Shown here: in pieces, positions 32,134 through 40,648 of the stretch
How the letters are laid out: every line of letters begins with the position of its first letter
How positions within the stretch are numbered: the first letter of the stretch is position 1
Assembly: GCF_003986935.1 (NCBI RefSeq)
Contig: NZ_RJZE01000032.1
Location: forward strand, 1 to 64,000
Source: Paraburkholderia kururiensis JCM 10599 = LMG 19447
GTDB lineage: Bacteria > Pseudomonadota > Gammaproteobacteria > Burkholderiales > Burkholderiaceae
Reading direction: 5' to 3'
Length of the DNA: 64,000 nt
Position numbers and translations under genes: made by a program
Notes under the pieces: generated by a model
What the model was told of the DNA's origin: nothing
Databases searched by the model: none
The model's input: the letters and a program-made list of their open reading frames with translations, nothing else

Positions 32134-32546
32134 TTCAGGCAGTCCCGCAGAAATCGCTCGGCCAGATCCATCGACAATCCGCAGATTCGAACGCGCCGTT
32201 TGCCTACTTCGATCTCCACTTCGCAACTGGCGGCTGCGCCGCCCGGTTGCCGCTCGGCTGCTGTCGGCGCAGGAGCATCGGTGATGTTCACGGGCAGGAT
32301 CATCACATTGTCAGTGCTCTGCGCGACACTCGTCAGTGCTGGCACTGACTCTGCCGCCTTGGCCTGCGCATCAAGAAACCGCCGCCGCCACTTAAACACC
32401 ATGTTGTCATTCAGACCATGCTCGCGCGCTATCTGCGCCACGCACGCTCCGGGCCGCAGCGTCATTTCAACAATCGACTGCCGGAACTCCGGCGCAAAAT
32501 TCGGGCGCTTGCGCGCCGCAGTTACCACTTCGTCCAGCCTGTCCAT
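32130..32546 (-). CDS. tnpA: IS66 accessory protein TnpA
   Basis: The protein has 138 residues from the ATG at 32546 (GGAGG 8 nt upstream). The helix-turn-helix (NFAPEFRQSIVEMTLRPGAC, VAQIAREHGLNDNMVFKWRR) resembles IS3 OrfA proteins. It is the first gene of the element. Confidence 0.9.
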   Translation of the reverse strand: MDRLDEVVTAARKRPNFAPEFRQSIVEMTLRPGACVAQIAREHGLNDNMVFKWRRRFLDAQAKAAESVPALTSVAQSTDNVMILPVNITDAPAPTAAERQPGGAAASCEVEIEVGKRRVRICGLSMDLAERFLRDCLK

Positions 32547-32629
32547 TATCGCGTCCTCCAAATATTTGGTGGACGCTATGCTGGCTAACTCCCGTCACGC
32601 TTTCTAGACGGCCTTGCGTGAATGCTTAC

Positions 32630-33571
32630 GGCAATGTCAGTGGCGACGGTGAAGCTTTTGTGGTTCGCCATCTCCGTTCCCCGATCCCATGTTAGCGATT
32701 TATAGAGTTCCTGCGGCAACTTGCAGGCATGTTTGATGAGCGCGTTGATCACCGTCTCGCTGTCCTTGCTGGCTATCTTCACGAGCATCACGTAGCGTGT
32801 CTGGCGCTCGACGAGCGTCGCAGTCTGGCTGTTCCCGCTTCCGCACAGCAGATCGCCTTCCCAGTGTCCCGGTACCGCGCGGTCTTCAACTGTGGCCGGA
32901 CGTTCGCTGATCGATACCGTGTCGCGAATCCTGCCGTGATCATCTGTCTTCTGCGTGTGATGGCGCGAACGGCGCATTGCCCGGGTACGCCTCAAATGTT
33001 CCAGCAGTTCCTTCTTCAGGGCACCGCGTGCCTGGATGAAGAGGCTGCGATAGATGGTCTCGTGTGACACGTGGTAATCCTCGCTGCCCGGGTATGCGCG
33101 CTTGAGCCATCCGGCGATCTGCTGCGGTGACCACTCCAGCTGGAGTTTGTCTGCCACGATGCGTGCCAGCCTCCGGTGTTCAACCAGTTTACAGATTTTG
33201 GGCCGCTGCGCCCGATCCCAGGCAAGCTGGTCGGCACGGCTTGCCCGATAACCGTCCGGTCCACTGTTACGTTTGATCTCACGGCAGATGGTGGAGGGAG
33301 CCCGTGAAAGTCGACTCGCGATTGACTGGATTGAATCGCGAGCAACGAGCGCCCTCAATATCTCCTCGCGCTCCGCCAGCGTGAGCGCCAGCGGCGATCG
33401 ATGTCGTTGTGCCGGCCGGATGCCGCCGGTTTCGGCAAGAATCCGCTGAAACGATGAATGGTTCCGGTCGAAGAGTTGGGCAATATGCTGAAGGGATTCA
33501 CCCTTCTGCCAGCGCTCCCACATCAGCGCTTTCTGCGTCTCACTGTAATAGATCCGGCGTCGCTGTTTCAT
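32630..33571 (-). pseudogene. IS30 transposase, C-terminally truncated
   Basis: It reads from MKQRRRIYYSETQKALMWE at 33571 through the DDE region (VPGHWEGDLLCGSG, ALIKHACKLPQELYKSLTWD) to FTVATDIAV, where IS66 sequence begins and adds a short foreign tail. The final Glu of the triad and the C-terminus are missing, so it should be inactive. Confidence 0.85.
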
Positions 33572-33629
33572 TCGCAACACTCCCACTGCTTGTGCAGCTT
33601 TTAGTGTGTTGCATCCACCGGTTGAATCC
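32630..33629 (-). mobile_element. IS30 family element, 3'-truncated by IS66
   Basis: The 5' inverted repeat is intact (33608-33629, starting GGATTCAACCGG on the minus strand). The 3' part ends abruptly at the IS66 right end, and the missing IS30 tail is not found on the other side of the IS66. Confidence 0.8.
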
Positions 33630-34157
33630 GCCGCAGAAAGCCGTCAGTTCGGCGCCATCGATACCAAAAGGGCCGGGATGGCTCCTTTGAAGCCTGCGCA
33701 GAACGCGCAACGATCAGGCCGCGCTCGGCTAGCAGTCCTCTGATCTGGTTGATGACCGCGGTACGCTGGCGTACCAGTATGGCGCGCATTCGATGCACGG
33801 CCTGGATGTCTTGTTGTTCGATCGATTTAACGGCAACAAAGCGCATTGACGGACGTGAGGCCGCTTCGGCGATTGCCTCCGCATCGTTGCGGTCGTTCTT
33901 ATTTTTTTTCACGAACGGCGTCACATATTGAGGGCTTAACAGGCGAACCTCGATACCCATGCCGACAAAACGGCGTGCCCAATGATGGGCTGAACTGCAA
34001 GCCTCCATTGCTATGACTCGCGGGCGAAGCTTTTGACCTGTCTCGATCAATGCTCCACGCCCGACCTTGGAGCGATGCACCGCGCGGCCGCTGCGTTCAG
34101 CACCGTGAAGCTGGAAGACGTGCTTGGCAAGATCGATGCCGAGAATATCGATTTCCC
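33630..34157 (-). pseudogene. IS110 family transposase fragment (N-terminal DEDD domain)
   Basis: It reads DILGIDLAKHVFQLHGAERS, IAMEACSSAHHWARRF, FVKKNKNDRNDAEAIAEAAS and IEQQDIQAVHRMRAILVRQR, the RuvC-like half of IS110 transposases. It is cut on one side by IS30 and on the other joined to the IS3 orfB fragment; the C-terminal Ser domain is gone. Confidence 0.8.
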
Positions 34158-34345
34158 CGACGCAGCAGGCGCGCCAGCATCCGCGCCCCGGCAAACGGAA
34201 ACTCCATGTGCAATTCGTCGATCCGGCGCATCAGCAACTGATCCGCTTCGTTCACCGGCTGCGGCCGGTAATACACGCTCGATCTCGCCACGCCGACGAG
34301 ACGGGCCTGCTGCGAAATCGGCAACGCGTGCTTACGGTCGATCAT
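34158..34345 (-). pseudogene. IS3 family OrfB, N-terminal fragment
   Basis: About 60 codons: MIDRKHALPISQQARLVGVA, RSSVYYRPQPVNEAD and LHMEFPFAGARMLARLLRR. It is then fused to IS110 sequence near 34157. The DDE domain is missing. It starts 4 nt inside the end of orfA, as expected for programmed -1 frameshifting. Confidence 0.82.
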
Positions 34346-34650
34346 TTCTTTGCGCTCAGCAATCCCGCCTTGTCGAGCGCGCCGCTTAAAAAATCATTTT
34401 CCAGCGTCAGTTGCCCAATCTTTGCGTGCAGCGATTTCAGATCAACCGGCGGCTCGTTCGACGGCGCACCGCCGGCGCCGAATACGTCCGCTGCGCGCTC
34501 CTGCAATTGCCGTTTCCATTCCGTGATCTGGTTCGGGTGCACATCGAACTGCTGCGCCAATTCGGCCAGCGTCCGCTCGCCCTTAACAGCTGCGAGTGCC
34601 ACTTTCGCTTTGAACGCCGCTGAGTGCGTCCTTCGGGTTCTCTTCGTCAT
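34342..34650 (-). CDS. IS3 family OrfA
   Basis: The protein has 102 residues from the ATG at 34650. The helix-turn-helix (THSAAFKAKVALAAVKGERT, VHPNQITEWKRQLQER) and the leucine-zipper-like C-terminus (LHAKIGQLTLENDFLSGALD) are complete. The element's right end lies between 34700 and 34740, but the left end is destroyed. Confidence 0.85.
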   Translation of the reverse strand: MTKRTRRTHSAAFKAKVALAAVKGERTLAELAQQFDVHPNQITEWKRQLQERAADVFGAGGAPSNEPPVDLKSLHAKIGQLTLENDFLSGALDKAGLLSAKK

Positions 34651-34736
34651 TTCTCGGGTTCCTTTGCCTGCATTATCGCTGGCTCTGGCCCCGGCCGCTC
34701 CACTTATCTGGCTGTCCAAATTTTCGCGGCCACCTC

Positions 34737-35323
34737 TTACCACGTACATTCTCGACAAGATAGTCAAGACACTTGAGATCGTCGTTTTCCTCACACTGGG
34801 CCTCTGGCTCACCAAAGGCTTTGTGATTTCACCGCGGCTGATCGTGTTACTGCTGTTCGCCAATGACTTCGTTACGATGAGCATCGCAACCGACCGCGTT
34901 CTACCGGCAAGCCAGCCACAACGCTGGCGAGTCGGGCAACTGGTCGGCGCCGCGGGCGTGCTCGCAGCGGTTTCGCTTGCGTTCACGCTATCGCTGTATG
35001 GCGCGGCGCGCACAGAGTTCGGGCTGAATGCCGGGCAGATGCAAACGATGGTGTTCCTGCTGCTGGTATTCACCACGCAGGCCAACATCTACGTACTCCG
35101 CAACGACGGGCCCATGTGGGCGTTCGCTCCCGGTACGCTCATGGCGTGGGCCAGCGCCATCGACGTCGTCCTGGTGAGTGTGCTGGCCGTAACCGGAACG
35201 CTGATGACCGCAGTTCCACTGGAACTCGTCGGCGCCTTGATCTGTGCCGTTGCCGTGTTCGCTCTGCTCCTCGACCGAATCAAGAGCGTCGTGTTTTGGC
35301 GCTTTATGTTCGGCGGCGCCTAA
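34737..35323 (+). pseudogene. P-type cation ATPase, C-terminal membrane fragment
   Basis: About 195 codons of the last transmembrane helices: YILDKIVKTLEIVVFLTLGL, LLLFANDFVTMSIATDRVLP and later hydrophobic spans. It resembles the proton-efflux type P-type ATPases. The phosphorylation (DKTGT) and nucleotide-binding domains are missing, removed at the IS3 end. A long plus-strand frame continues upstream into antisense IS3 sequence but is not a real fusion. Confidence 0.72.
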
Positions 35324-35679
35324 CCGACGCTTGCATTGCTCGAAGTGACACTGCCGGCGAATGTGAGCGCGTCGGCGGGTTGAGCCGGTAGGCGTGCCGG
35401 TACGTCCGCTTGCCAATGGTCTTCACGGCACGCCCGGCGAAAGCGATCTGCCGCTTCATTGCCGGTCGCCTCATCGTCGCGCTCATTCAATCCATTTCCT
35501 TATTTTTGAAATAACAATTACTTTCCGATTATTACGGATCCGAGACTGATTGGCTTGAATTGATACACGTCAATTCAAAGGAATATGCGAAGTCATATTC
35601 TCGCCACGACATTGCCCGGCATTTCATTGACGAAGCGCCGTGAGCAAAGGGCGTCACATGAATTGCGCGTGAGGTAGTC
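35324..35679. other. Intergenic region upstream of exporter operon
   Basis: No gene is supported. An AT-rich stretch at 35480-35545 (around TCCTTATTTTTGAAATAACA) is likely to hold the promoter of the exporter operon. A 60-codon Arg-rich minus frame (35304-35486) looks like noise. Confidence 0.45.
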
Positions 35680-36843
35680 ATGCTGGCAATTGCCTGGCGG
35701 ATGCTAATCGGCGATCGGGCCAAATATTTCGGCATCGTCTTTTCGCTCGCCTTTACCACGCTGTTGATCACGCAACAGGCCGCAACCCTGGTTGCCGTTC
35801 TGCGGTCGACCACGACGTTCGTTGATCAGATTCAGGGCGTCGACATGTGGGTGACCGATCTTCATTCGGACTACGTCGACGACGTCAAGGCGATGGACGA
35901 CATCGCCGTTTACCGGATGCGCAGCGTGTCGGGCGTGGCATGGGCCGTGCCGCTGTACAAGGGCAGCATCAGTGCACGGCTGCCGGATGGCCGCGCAGAG
36001 TCCGTGCAGTTGATCGGCGTGGACGATTCCACACTGATCGGTGCGCCGGGGCGAATGGTGTCGGGCTCGCTCGCCGACCTGCGCATGGCCGACAGCGTGT
36101 TCGTCGACGAAGACGGGGCACGCAATCGCCTCGCCTATTCAGCTTCAGGCGCGACTTCCAGCGGCGCACGCCGTCCGCTCAGAGTGGGCGACACGTTCGA
36201 ACTCAACGATCACCGTGTGGTGGTGGCAGGCATCTACCGCGGCGAAAAGACGTTTGCCTCGACCCCGGTGGTCTACACCACGTATGAACGCGTCAAGACC
36301 TATGTGCCGAGCCAGAGAAAACTGCTGTCGTATGTCCTCGTCAAGCTCAGGCCGAATGCCGATGTCGCGCGCGTCAAGTCGCAGACGCGCGAAGGGCTGA
36401 AGCTGCTTGCCCGCACGAGCCGCGAATTCTCCAACGAGACGTTGCGCTGGTTCATCCTCAATACCAGCGTGATTCTCAACATGGGGCTCTCCGCGCTGAT
36501 GACGTTTGCCATTGGAGGCGGCATCGCGGGAATGACCTTCTACAACTTTATGCTCGACAGCCAGAGGCACTTTGCCGTGCTGCGGGCAATCGGAGCCCAG
36601 GATGGGACGCTGATCGGGATGGTCGCGCTGCAGGCCCTGGGCGTGACGCTGCTGGGCTACGGTCTGGGCATTGGCGGCATAGCGACTTTCATCCTGCTCA
36701 ACGTCAATTCCGATATCAACGTCCGTCTGACGTGGCCCGTGGTGGGCGCCGCCTGCGCGGTGGTCGTGCTGGTTGGAAGCACGGCCGGGTCGCTGGGGCT
36801 GCGTCGCGTGCTGCGCCTCGATCCCGGTGTGGTGTTCAAATGA
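35680..36843 (+). CDS. ABC transporter permease (FtsX/DevC type)
   Basis: The protein has 387 residues. One N-terminal transmembrane segment (YFGIVFSLAFTTLLITQQAA) is followed by a periplasmic domain of about 230 residues and three C-terminal segments with the FtsX signature (HFAVLRAIGAQDGTLIGMVA). This is the MacB/DevC architecture. It overlaps the ATPase gene by ATGA and is the first gene of a four-gene exporter operon. Confidence 0.9.
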   Translation: MLAIAWRMLIGDRAKYFGIVFSLAFTTLLITQQAATLVAVLRSTTTFVDQIQGVDMWVTDLHSDYVDDVKAMDDIAVYRMRSVSGVAWAVPLYKGSISARLPDGRAESVQLIGVDDSTLIGAPGRMVSGSLADLRMADSVFVDEDGARNRLAYSASGATSSGARRPLRVGDTFELNDHRVVVAGIYRGEKTFASTPVVYTTYERVKTYVPSQRKLLSYVLVKLRPNADVARVKSQTREGLKLLARTSREFSNETLRWFILNTSVILNMGLSALMTFAIGGGIAGMTFYNFMLDSQRHFAVLRAIGAQDGTLIGMVALQALGVTLLGYGLGIGGIATFILLNVNSDINVRLTWPVVGAACAVVVLVGSTAGSLGLRRVLRLDPGVVFK

Positions 36844-37589
36844 ATGCCGATCCGCAACGCGCCGCTTCCAGCGCCGGGTTCGCCGTCGTCTGTGAACAGC
36901 TCGCCAAGGCCTATCCGACACCCACGGGCAGCGTGCCCGCGTTGCGCGGCGTCGATCTTGCCGTGCGCACGCGCGAGGTGATGTTCCTCGTGGGACCGTC
37001 GGGCTGCGGAAAAACCACGCTGATCTCCATCGTGGCGGGTGTGCTGCGACGGGACGCGGGCCGATGCACGATCTTCGACGTAGACCCGGAGAGCTTGCCT
37101 TCCGCGCAAGCCACCGCGTTCCGGCGCGATCACATCGGCTTCGTGTTCCAGTCGTACAACCTGATCCCCTCGCTCAGCGTGCGGGACAACGTCAGCATCC
37201 CGCTTCTGCTCCAGCGGGCGAAGCCCAGGGATGCAGCGAAAACTGCGCAGCGTTCGCTGGAACTGGTCGGGCTAAGCGATCAGGCCGACAAGATGCCGTC
37301 TGAACTGTCGGGCGGGCAGCAGCAACGCGTCGCCATCGCCCGCGCGATCGTCCATTCGCCGCGCCTCATCGTCTGCGACGAGCCGACCAGTGCGCTCGAT
37401 CACACAACGGGGCGAGACATCATGAAGCTGCTGCGCAGTCTGGTTCTCGAACGCGGGACAACGCTCATCGTCGTCACGCACGATCGGCGCATCTACGAAT
37501 ACGCCGATCGCATTGCGGAAATGGACGACGGCCGCATAACGGGTATCCGCGCTTCATCCTCTGTCATTGTTGAGGGCACCGCTCCGTGA
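36840..37589 (+). CDS. ABC transporter ATP-binding protein (LolD/MacB type)
   Basis: The protein has 249 residues from the ATG at 36840. Walker A is GPSGCGKTT (residues 52-60), followed by a Q-loop (VFQSYNLIPSL), signature LSGGQQQR (from residue 156), Walker B LIVCDEP and an H-loop (VVTHD). It powers the neighbouring permease. It overlaps both neighbours by 4 nt. Confidence 0.93.
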   Translation: MNADPQRAASSAGFAVVCEQLAKAYPTPTGSVPALRGVDLAVRTREVMFLVGPSGCGKTTLISIVAGVLRRDAGRCTIFDVDPESLPSAQATAFRRDHIGFVFQSYNLIPSLSVRDNVSIPLLLQRAKPRDAAKTAQRSLELVGLSDQADKMPSELSGGQQQRVAIARAIVHSPRLIVCDEPTSALDHTTGRDIMKLLRSLVLERGTTLIVVTHDRRIYEYADRIAEMDDGRITGIRASSSVIVEGTAP

Positions 37590-38560
37590 GACTCCGTCTG
37601 ACTCAGGCCATGTTGCCGCTGCTGGCCGCACTGGGTGTCGCCGTTGCCGCCACGGCGGTGATGACGGCACCGTCCTCGATCTCCGCGACCAAGCCGCTTT
37701 CGGAACCCGCGAGTGCGCCGTTCTCGAGCTACATCGGCGGCACGGGCAAACTCGAGCCGCCGGGCCAGGCGGTGGGCATCGGGGCGCCTGACGGCGGAAT
37801 CGTCGTTGACGTGCCCATCGCGCCCGGCGATGAGATCAAGGCCGGCCAAACGCTGTTTCGTATCGACGACCGCGTCAAACGCGCCGATCGGGACCAGCGT
37901 AGCGCCGACGTCGAAACCGCCGTTGCGAACGTGCGCGAAGCCGACGCCAATCTGGGCGACTACCGGGCGCAGCTCAAACTGGCGGAATCGGTTTCCGATC
38001 CACGCGCGGTGAGCGCGGAAGATTTGTCGAAGCGCCGTTACGCGGTGCGTCTGTACGAAGCAAAGCTTGCATCGGCGCGGGCGCAACTGCTTTCGGCGCG
38101 TGCGCAGCTTGCGTATTCCGAAGCTTCGCTCGTCCGTCTCACCGTGAAGGCGCCTTTCGATGCGACCGTCCTTCAGGTCAACATCCGGCCGGGGGAATAT
38201 GCGTCGGCCGCGGCCCTTTCCACGCCGCTCGTCATGCTGGGCCGCTCGGGCAAGCACCACGTGCGCGTGCAGATCGACCAGAACGATGCCTGGCGCTTCA
38301 AGCCGGGGGCGGCCGCCCGAGCCTACCTGCGGGGCAACGGCAACATCGGCACGGCATTGAAGTACATGTACAGCGAGCCTTATGTCGTCACGAAGACGTC
38401 GCTCACGGGCGACAGCACCGAGCGCGTGGATACGCGCGTCCTGGAAGTGGTCTACCAGATCGAGGACGACCAGTTCCCCGCGTATCTCGGGCAGCTCGTG
38501 GACGTCTTCATTCAGGCGCCGCCGCTCGACAGTGGCGCAGCTAGCGCGGTCCGGCCATGA
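37586..38560 (+). CDS. HlyD-type membrane fusion protein
   Basis: The protein has 324 residues with a GTG start overlapping the ATPase stop. It has a single N-terminal anchor (MLPLLAALGVAVAATAVMTA), a lipoyl-like half motif (GIVVDVPIAPGDEIKAGQTL), a coiled coil of about 100 residues and a beta-barrel part (VKAPFDATVLQVNIRPGEYA). It bridges the permease and the outer-membrane channel in DevBCA- or MacAB-like systems. Confidence 0.9.
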   Translation: MRLRLTQAMLPLLAALGVAVAATAVMTAPSSISATKPLSEPASAPFSSYIGGTGKLEPPGQAVGIGAPDGGIVVDVPIAPGDEIKAGQTLFRIDDRVKRADRDQRSADVETAVANVREADANLGDYRAQLKLAESVSDPRAVSAEDLSKRRYAVRLYEAKLASARAQLLSARAQLAYSEASLVRLTVKAPFDATVLQVNIRPGEYASAAALSTPLVMLGRSGKHHVRVQIDQNDAWRFKPGAAARAYLRGNGNIGTALKYMYSEPYVVTKTSLTGDSTERVDTRVLEVVYQIEDDQFPAYLGQLVDVFIQAPPLDSGAASAVRP

Positions 38561-39975
38561 GAGCGTTGGCGCTGCTGTGCGCGTCCCTGCTGGCTGCATG
38601 CACAGTCGGGCCCGACTATCACGCTATGCAGGCCGCCGCGCCGGCTGACTGGGCGGACAGGACGCCCACGAAGTCAGTCGCCACGGACCTGAAATTGTGG
38701 TGGACGCGATTCAACGATCCTCAGCTGAACCGCCTCGTGACTGACGCGATGCGCGCGAATGCGGACGTGCGCGAGGCGCAGGCGCGTTTGCGCGAGGCGC
38801 GGGCTTCGCTGGTCCAGACGCGATCGGGGCTGTATCCCGCAGTCGATGGCTCGGCCAGTGCCACCCGGTCACGCCAGAAGCTCTCGGGTTTCGGCGATAA
38901 CGCGAGCCTCACGAGCAACACCTTTGAGGCTGGCTTCGATGCGAGCTTCGAACTTGACATCTTTGGAGCCCAGCGTCGTAGCGTCGAGTCGGCTGCGGCG
39001 AACGTGCAGGCCTACGCGGCCGATCTGGACGATACGATCCGTTCGCTGCTGGGGGACGTGGCGCGCTATTACGTCGAAGCGCGCGGGTATCAGGCTCGTC
39101 TCGTCATAGCGAAGGCGACGCTGGCCTCGCGCACCGACACCTGGCAGCTCACGCGTGCGAAGGCGCTGGCCGGTACCGGAACAGGGCTTGACGAAGTGCA
39201 GGCACGCGCCGAGATGGAAAGCGCGGGGGCGAGCATTGCGCCGCTCGAATACAGCTTCCGTGAATCGGTCAATCGCCTTGCGGTGCTCACCGGGGCGTCG
39301 TCGCAGGACGTTCTGGACCGCCTGCGCGAGGTCGCTCCCGTGCCGGCGCTTTCGTGGGCGATCGAACCGGACCCGCCCGTCGAGGTGCTGGCGAGACGGC
39401 CCGACGTGCGCGCCGCCGAGCGGCGCATTGCCGAGGCGACGGCCGACATCGGGGTATCGGAGGCGGACCGTTATCCGGCTGTTTCGCTCGCGGGGGCACT
39501 CGGCGTGAACTCGGAGAGCATACGGTCGATGGCCGCTCGTTCATCGGCAACATGGTCGTTCGGTCCGACGTTGAGCGTGCCGGTCTTCGACGCCCACAAG
39601 CGTGCCGCCAAGGTGCGCGAGAAAGAGGCGGTCAGGGACGAGAAAGTTGCGGCCTGGCAGGCAACGGTGCGAAGCGCGATTGAAGAAACCGAGAACGCGC
39701 TCGTTGCGCTGGACCGCGAGAAGGCGCACAACGACGCGCTCAAGAAAACGGTTGCGGCCTACAAGAGCGCGTTCGACGTCTCGCAGGCGCAATACATGGC
39801 CGGTCTCACCACTTTCCTGAGTGTGCTGGAGGCCGACCGGTCGCTCGCTTCGCAGCGGGACAGTCTCGCGCAGAGCGACGTCAGCCTCGCGATGGACGCC
39901 ATCGCGCTCTACAAGGCGCTTGGCGGCGGCTGGGAAGACGGCGAGCGCACCGCGGCGCTCGCGCCTCGCGACTGA
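38557..39975 (+). CDS. NodT-type outer-membrane efflux lipoprotein
   Basis: The protein has 472 residues. The lipoprotein signal ends LLAACTVGPDYH (lipobox Cys around residue 15). Two repeated TolC-like helical barrels contain FELDIFGAQRRSVES, LARRPDVRAAERRIAEATAD and a C-terminal LYKALGGGWEDG. It completes a tripartite exporter with the three upstream genes (all 4-nt overlaps). Lipid, peptide or antibiotic export is likely; the substrate is unknown. Confidence 0.92.
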   Translation: MRALALLCASLLAACTVGPDYHAMQAAAPADWADRTPTKSVATDLKLWWTRFNDPQLNRLVTDAMRANADVREAQARLREARASLVQTRSGLYPAVDGSASATRSRQKLSGFGDNASLTSNTFEAGFDASFELDIFGAQRRSVESAAANVQAYAADLDDTIRSLLGDVARYYVEARGYQARLVIAKATLASRTDTWQLTRAKALAGTGTGLDEVQARAEMESAGASIAPLEYSFRESVNRLAVLTGASSQDVLDRLREVAPVPALSWAIEPDPPVEVLARRPDVRAAERRIAEATADIGVSEADRYPAVSLAGALGVNSESIRSMAARSSATWSFGPTLSVPVFDAHKRAAKVREKEAVRDEKVAAWQATVRSAIEETENALVALDREKAHNDALKKTVAAYKSAFDVSQAQYMAGLTTFLSVLEADRSLASQRDSLAQSDVSLAMDAIALYKALGGGWEDGERTAALAPRD

Positions 39976-40102
39976 TACAGAACACCGCACCGACCGGCGA
40001 CGTGGTTGCATCGACCGCCGCTGCGCTCAAGAGACGTCTCGTGACTTCCGCTGCGTGAAGATCCGGCCGACGATGGGCCCGATCAACACGGAGCGTTCAG
40101 CC

Positions 40103-40648
40103 ATGACAGAGCCGCTTGCCGCAATCGAACCTGCCTCCTTTCGCCGCGTATTGGGGCAGTTCGCAACGGGCGTCACCATCATCACGACACGGAGCCCCGA
40201 CGGGGCTCCGGTCGGCATCACCGCCAACAGCTTCAGCTCCGTTTCGCTCGATCCACCGCTCGTGCTGTGGAGCCTCGCGCGCAGTTCGTCGTCGTATGCG
40301 GCGTTCGCATCGGCGCGCTATTGGGCGATTCACATTCTTGCGCAGGAGCAGGAGCCGCTTTCGGGCCGATTCGCGAGCCGGGGAATCGACCGGTTCGCCG
40401 GTGTTCAAACCCGGCACGGCCTGGGCGACATACCGCTGATCGAGGGATGCGTGGGCTGGCTGCAATGCGAGCGCGCCGTTCAGTACGACGGCGGCGACCA
40501 TGCCATCTTTCTCGGCGAGGTCCGCTCGTTCACGCAACGGCAGGACGCGGCGCCCCTCGTCTTTCACGGCGGGCAATACAGGCGGCTTGCCACGGCCGAT
40601 GATCCGGCCCGGCCGTTACGCGAGACGGGCGGCGCGCTTGCCGTCTAA
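40103..40648 (+). CDS. Flavin reductase domain protein
   Basis: The protein has 181 residues from the ATG at 40103 (an ATG at 40073 would add ten). It has the FMN-binding split barrel of HpaC/HsaB-type reductases (FATGVTIITTRSPDGAPVGI, TANSFSSVSLDPPLVLWSLA). It supplies FMNH2 or FADH2 to a two-component monooxygenase; the acyl-CoA-dehydrogenase-fold monooxygenase at 42719 is the obvious partner. It converges with the TPR gene, and the two stop codons overlap. Confidence 0.9.
   Translation: MTEPLAAIEPASFRRVLGQFATGVTIITTRSPDGAPVGITANSFSSVSLDPPLVLWSLARSSSSYAAFASARYWAIHILAQEQEPLSGRFASRGIDRFAGVQTRHGLGDIPLIEGCVGWLQCERAVQYDGGDHAIFLGEVRSFTQRQDAAPLVFHGGQYRRLATADDPARPLRETGGALAV

Larger units (their letters stand above)
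30097..32629 (-). mobile_element. IS66 family element (tnpA-tnpB-tnpC)
   Basis: Imperfect terminal repeats start GTAAGCACTCAAGC at 30097 and GTAAGCATTCACGC (minus strand) ending at 32629. Three genes lie in the standard order, all apparently intact. The flanking 8-mers (CAAACGGA on the left, GGCAATGT on the right) differ, so the usual 8-bp target duplication is absent. Together with the truncated IS30 at the right end, this indicates a deletion or rearrangement next to the element. Confidence 0.85.

Noticed and set aside
34124..35323. 399-codon plus-strand frame as one fusion protein
   Set aside because: The first half is antisense to IS3/IS110 transposase sequence; only the second half (P-type ATPase C-terminus) is real.
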